NCBI GenBank assembly: GCA_036245805.1
Contig: BTRK01000005.1
Span: forward strand, 9,734,001 to 9,798,000
Source of the DNA: Pristionchus mayeri
Taxonomy: Eukaryota > Nematoda > Chromadorea > Rhabditida > Neodiplogasteridae
Direction of reading: 5' to 3'
Length of the DNA stretch: 64,000 nucleotides
The notes beneath the pieces are model-generated. The model was not told the DNA's origin. It saw only the letters and a program-made list of their open reading frames with translations, and made no database searches. Below are positions 61,610-64,000 of this stretch, in pieces. The first letter of the stretch is position 1. Each line of letters begins with the position of its first letter. Made by a program: the position numbers and the translations under genes.

Positions 61610-64000
61610 GATTTCCGTCACTGGGATCCCAGCTCTTCGCATTGGTTCCTACTTCACTGCCCACTGGGAGAAACATCAATGGTGCGGATCTCCGTCGAAC
61701 GGATTTCCGTCGAACGGATTTCCGTCACTGGGATCCCAGCTCTTCGCATTGGTTCCTACTTCACTGCCCACCGGGAGAAACATCAAGGGTGCGGATAGCA
61801 AAATTATTTCCGTCGAACGGATTTCCGTCGAACGGATTTCCGTCGAACGGATTTCCGTCGAACGGATTTCCGTCGAGCGGATTTCCGTCGAGCGGATTTC
61901 CATCGAACGGATTTCCGTCGAACGGATTTCCGTCGAACGGATTTCCGTCACTGGGATCCCAGCTCTTCGCATTGGTTCCTACTTCACTGTCCACTGGGAG
62001 AAACATCAAGGGTGCGGATAGCAAAATGATTTCCGTCGAACGGATTTCCGTCGAACGGGTTTCCGTCCAACGGATTTCCGTCACTGGGATCCCAGCTCTT
62101 CGCATTGGTTCCTACTTCACTGTCCACTGGGAGAAACATCAAGGGTGCGGATAGCAAAATGATTTCCGTCGAACGGATTTCCGTCGAACGGGTTTCCGTC
62201 CAACGGATTTCCGTCACTGGGATCCCAGCTCTTCGCATTGGTTCCTACTTCACTGCCCACTGGGAGAAACATCAATGGTGCGGATTTCCGTCGAACGGAT
62301 TTCCGTCGAACGGATTTCCATCGAACGGATTTCCGTCGAACGGATTTCCGTCGAACGGATTTCCGTCGAACGGATTTCCGTCACTGGGATCCCAGCTCTT
62401 CGCATTGGTTCCTACTTCACTGCCCACTGGGAGAAACATCAATGGTGCGGATTTCCGTCGAACGGATTTCCATCGAACGGATTTCCGTCGAACGGATTTC
62501 CGTCGAACGGATTTCCGTCGAACGGATTTCCATCGAACGGATTTCCGTCGAACGGATTTCCGTCACTGGGATCCCAGCTCTTCGCATTGGTTCCTACTTC
62601 ACTGCCCACTGGGAGAAACATCAAGGGTGCGGATAGCAAAATGATTTCCGTCGAACGGATTTCCGTCGAACGGATTTCCGTCACTGGGATCCCAGCTCTT
62701 CGCATTGGTTCCTACTTCACTGCCCACTGGGAGAAACATCAATGGTGCGGATTTCCGTCGAACGGATTTCTGTCGAGCGGATTTCCATCGAACGGATTTC
62801 CGTCGAACGGATTTCCGTCGAACGGATTTCCGTCGAACGGATTTCCGTCACTGGGATCCCAGCTCTTCGCATTGGTTCCTACTTCACTGTCCACTGGGAG
62901 AAACATCAAGGGTGCGGATAGCAAAATGATTTCCGTCGAACGGATTTCCGTCGAACGGGTTTCCGTCCAACGTATTTCCGTCACTGGGATCCCAGCTCTT
63001 CGCATTGGTTCCTACTTCACTGCCCACTGGGAGAAACATCAATGGTGCGGATTTCCGTCGAACGGATTTCCGTCACTGGGATCCCAGCTCTTCGCATTGG
63101 TTCCTACTTCACTGCCCACCGGGAGAAACATCAAGGGTGCGGATAGCAAAATTATTTCCGTCGAACGGATTTCCGTCGAACGGATTTCCGTCGAACGGAT
63201 TTCCGTCGAACGGATTTCCGTCGAGCGGATTTCCATCGAACGGATTTCCGTCACTGGGATCCCAGCTCTTCGCATTGGTTCCTACTTCACTGTCCACTGG
63301 GAGAAACATCAAGGGTGCGGATTTCCGTCGAACGGATTTCCATCGAACGGATTTCCGTCGAACGGATTTCCGTCACTGGGATCCCAGCTCTTCGCATTGG
63401 TTCCTACTTCACTGCCCACTGGGAGAAACATCAAGGGTGCGGATAGCAAAATGATTTCCGTCGAACGGATTTCCGTCGAACGGATTTCCGTCACTGGGAT
63501 CCCAGCTCTTCGCATTGGTTCCTACTTCACTGCCCACTGGGAGAAACATCAATGGTGCGGATTTCCGTCGAACGGATTTCTGTCGAGCGGATTTCCATCG
63601 AACGGATTTCCGTCGAACGGATTTCCGTCGAACGGATTTCCGTCGAACGGATTTCCGTCACTGGGATCCCAGCTCTTCGCATTGGTTCCTACTTCACTGC
63701 CCACTGGGAGAAACATCAAGGGTGCGGATAGCAAAATGATTTCCGTCGAACGGATTTCCGTCGAACGGATTTCCGTCACTGGGATCCCAGCTCTTCGCAT
63801 TGGTTCCTACTTCACTGCCCACTGGGAGAAACATCAATGGTGCGGATTTCCGTCGAACGGATTTCCATCGAACGGATTTCCGTCGAACGGATTTCCGTCG
63901 AACGGATTTCCGTCGAACGGATTTCCATCGAACGGATTTCCGTCGAACGGATTTCCGTCACTGGGATCCCAGCTCTTCGCATTGGTTCCTACTTCATTCC
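61610..64000 (+). repeat. Right end of the array in this window
   Basis: Mixed linker types occur here: an ATGG/GATCTCC linker, two type B linkers with TCCAACGGATTT modules in direct succession (near 62.05 and 62.19 kb), then modules resembling the left part (CTGTCGAGCG/CCATCG doublets, a TCCAACGTATTT module near 62.97 kb). At about 63.31 kb an AAGGG linker joins a monomer directly without the GATAGCAAAAT tail, a rare combination. The final bases ACTTCATTCC depart from the linker's ACTTCACTGCC. Confidence 0.88.

Larger units (their letters stand above)
1..64000 (+). repeat. Continuous satellite/minisatellite array, 15-bp monomer plus ~68-bp linker
   Basis: Every stretch read is either a run of the 15-mer GATTTCCGTCGAACG (and point variants) or a linker that begins CACTGGGATCCCAG and ends GGTGCG. 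The window starts inside a linker, so the array continues to the left. All copies are head to tail with no inversion seen. Tracts range from 1 to 36 monomers, while linkers stay within one base of 68 bp apart from defined 11- or 16-bp tails. Linker spacing in the first 3.3 kb averages about 190 bp. No intervening gene, RNA gene or mobile element is visible. The strand given is the orientation in which the monomer reads GATTTCC. A eukaryotic heterochromatic satellite is the most likely identity, but that is inferred from size and structure, not from a database match. Confidence 0.97.

Noticed and set aside
1..64000. CRISPR array
   Set aside because: Repeats are 15 bp without unique spacers, linkers are all alike, repeat number per tract varies widely, and no cas genes are present.
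1..64000. Telomeric repeats or a G-quadruplex array
   Set aside because: The 15-mer has no G3 runs and does not resemble TTAGGG-type repeats. Linker GGG runs are too far apart.
1..64000. Transposon or insertion sequence, with linkers as terminal repeats
   Set aside because: There is no transposase or reverse transcriptase coding, no terminal inverted repeats around a unique core and no target-site duplications. Linkers occur every ~200 bp in one orientation.

Overview
This 64 kb window contains no recognisable gene. From its first base to within a few bases of its last, apart from one run of exactly 500 N at 57987-58486, it is a single head-to-tail tandem-repeat array. The array has two interleaved parts. 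One is a 15-bp monomer, GATTTCCGTCGAACG, in uninterrupted tracts of 1 to 36 units. The other is a non-repetitive linker of about 68 bp, starting CACTGGGATCCCAG and ending GGTGCG, which separates the tracts. I estimate about 300 linkers and on the order of two thousand monomers. All copies I read have the same orientation.

Organism: nothing here identifies it. The length, the layered higher-order repeats (HORs) and a round 500-N scaffold gap suggest satellite or minisatellite heterochromatin (centromeric, subtelomeric or interstitial) in a eukaryotic long-read assembly. That is inference. The monomer has three CpG sites in 15 bp and about 53% GC, so the genome is not strongly CpG-depleted, although the commonest monomer variants look like CpG deamination products.

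Layout. (1) 1 to about 25.1 kb: linkers with a 16-bp tail duplication (type D) and a GATCTCC/TCCAACG module (type C). HORs here have offsets of about 3.2 kb, 1.7 kb, 1.24 kb and 6.3 kb. (2) About 25.1-37.9 kb: three generations of a 3.3-3.5 kb HOR marked by TAG-containing type E linkers and by GGTGAGG and CCCAACTC variants. (3) About 38-46.2 kb: new monomers with AACGA and GATTCCCG, the type F linker (CTCATCG, CACCGGG, AAAATTATTT), and 0.9 kb HORs. (4) About 46.2-64 kb: the CCCTCG variant appears, with HORs of 583, 793 and about 3,016 bp, and the assembly gap. Sequence on the two sides of the gap is nearly the same, and single-base indels cluster around it.

Both the monomer (15 = 5 codons) and most linker frames lack stop codons, so long open frames occur on both strands, up to more than 1,600 codons across the gap. 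They are by-products of the repeat: the 77-bp step across the common linker changes reading frame each time, and monomer variants hit all codon positions. One frame, (T/A)DFRR repeated, fits the pentapeptide-repeat consensus and could be misannotated. No tRNA, rRNA, transposase, CRISPR, origin, promoter or terminator can be supported.
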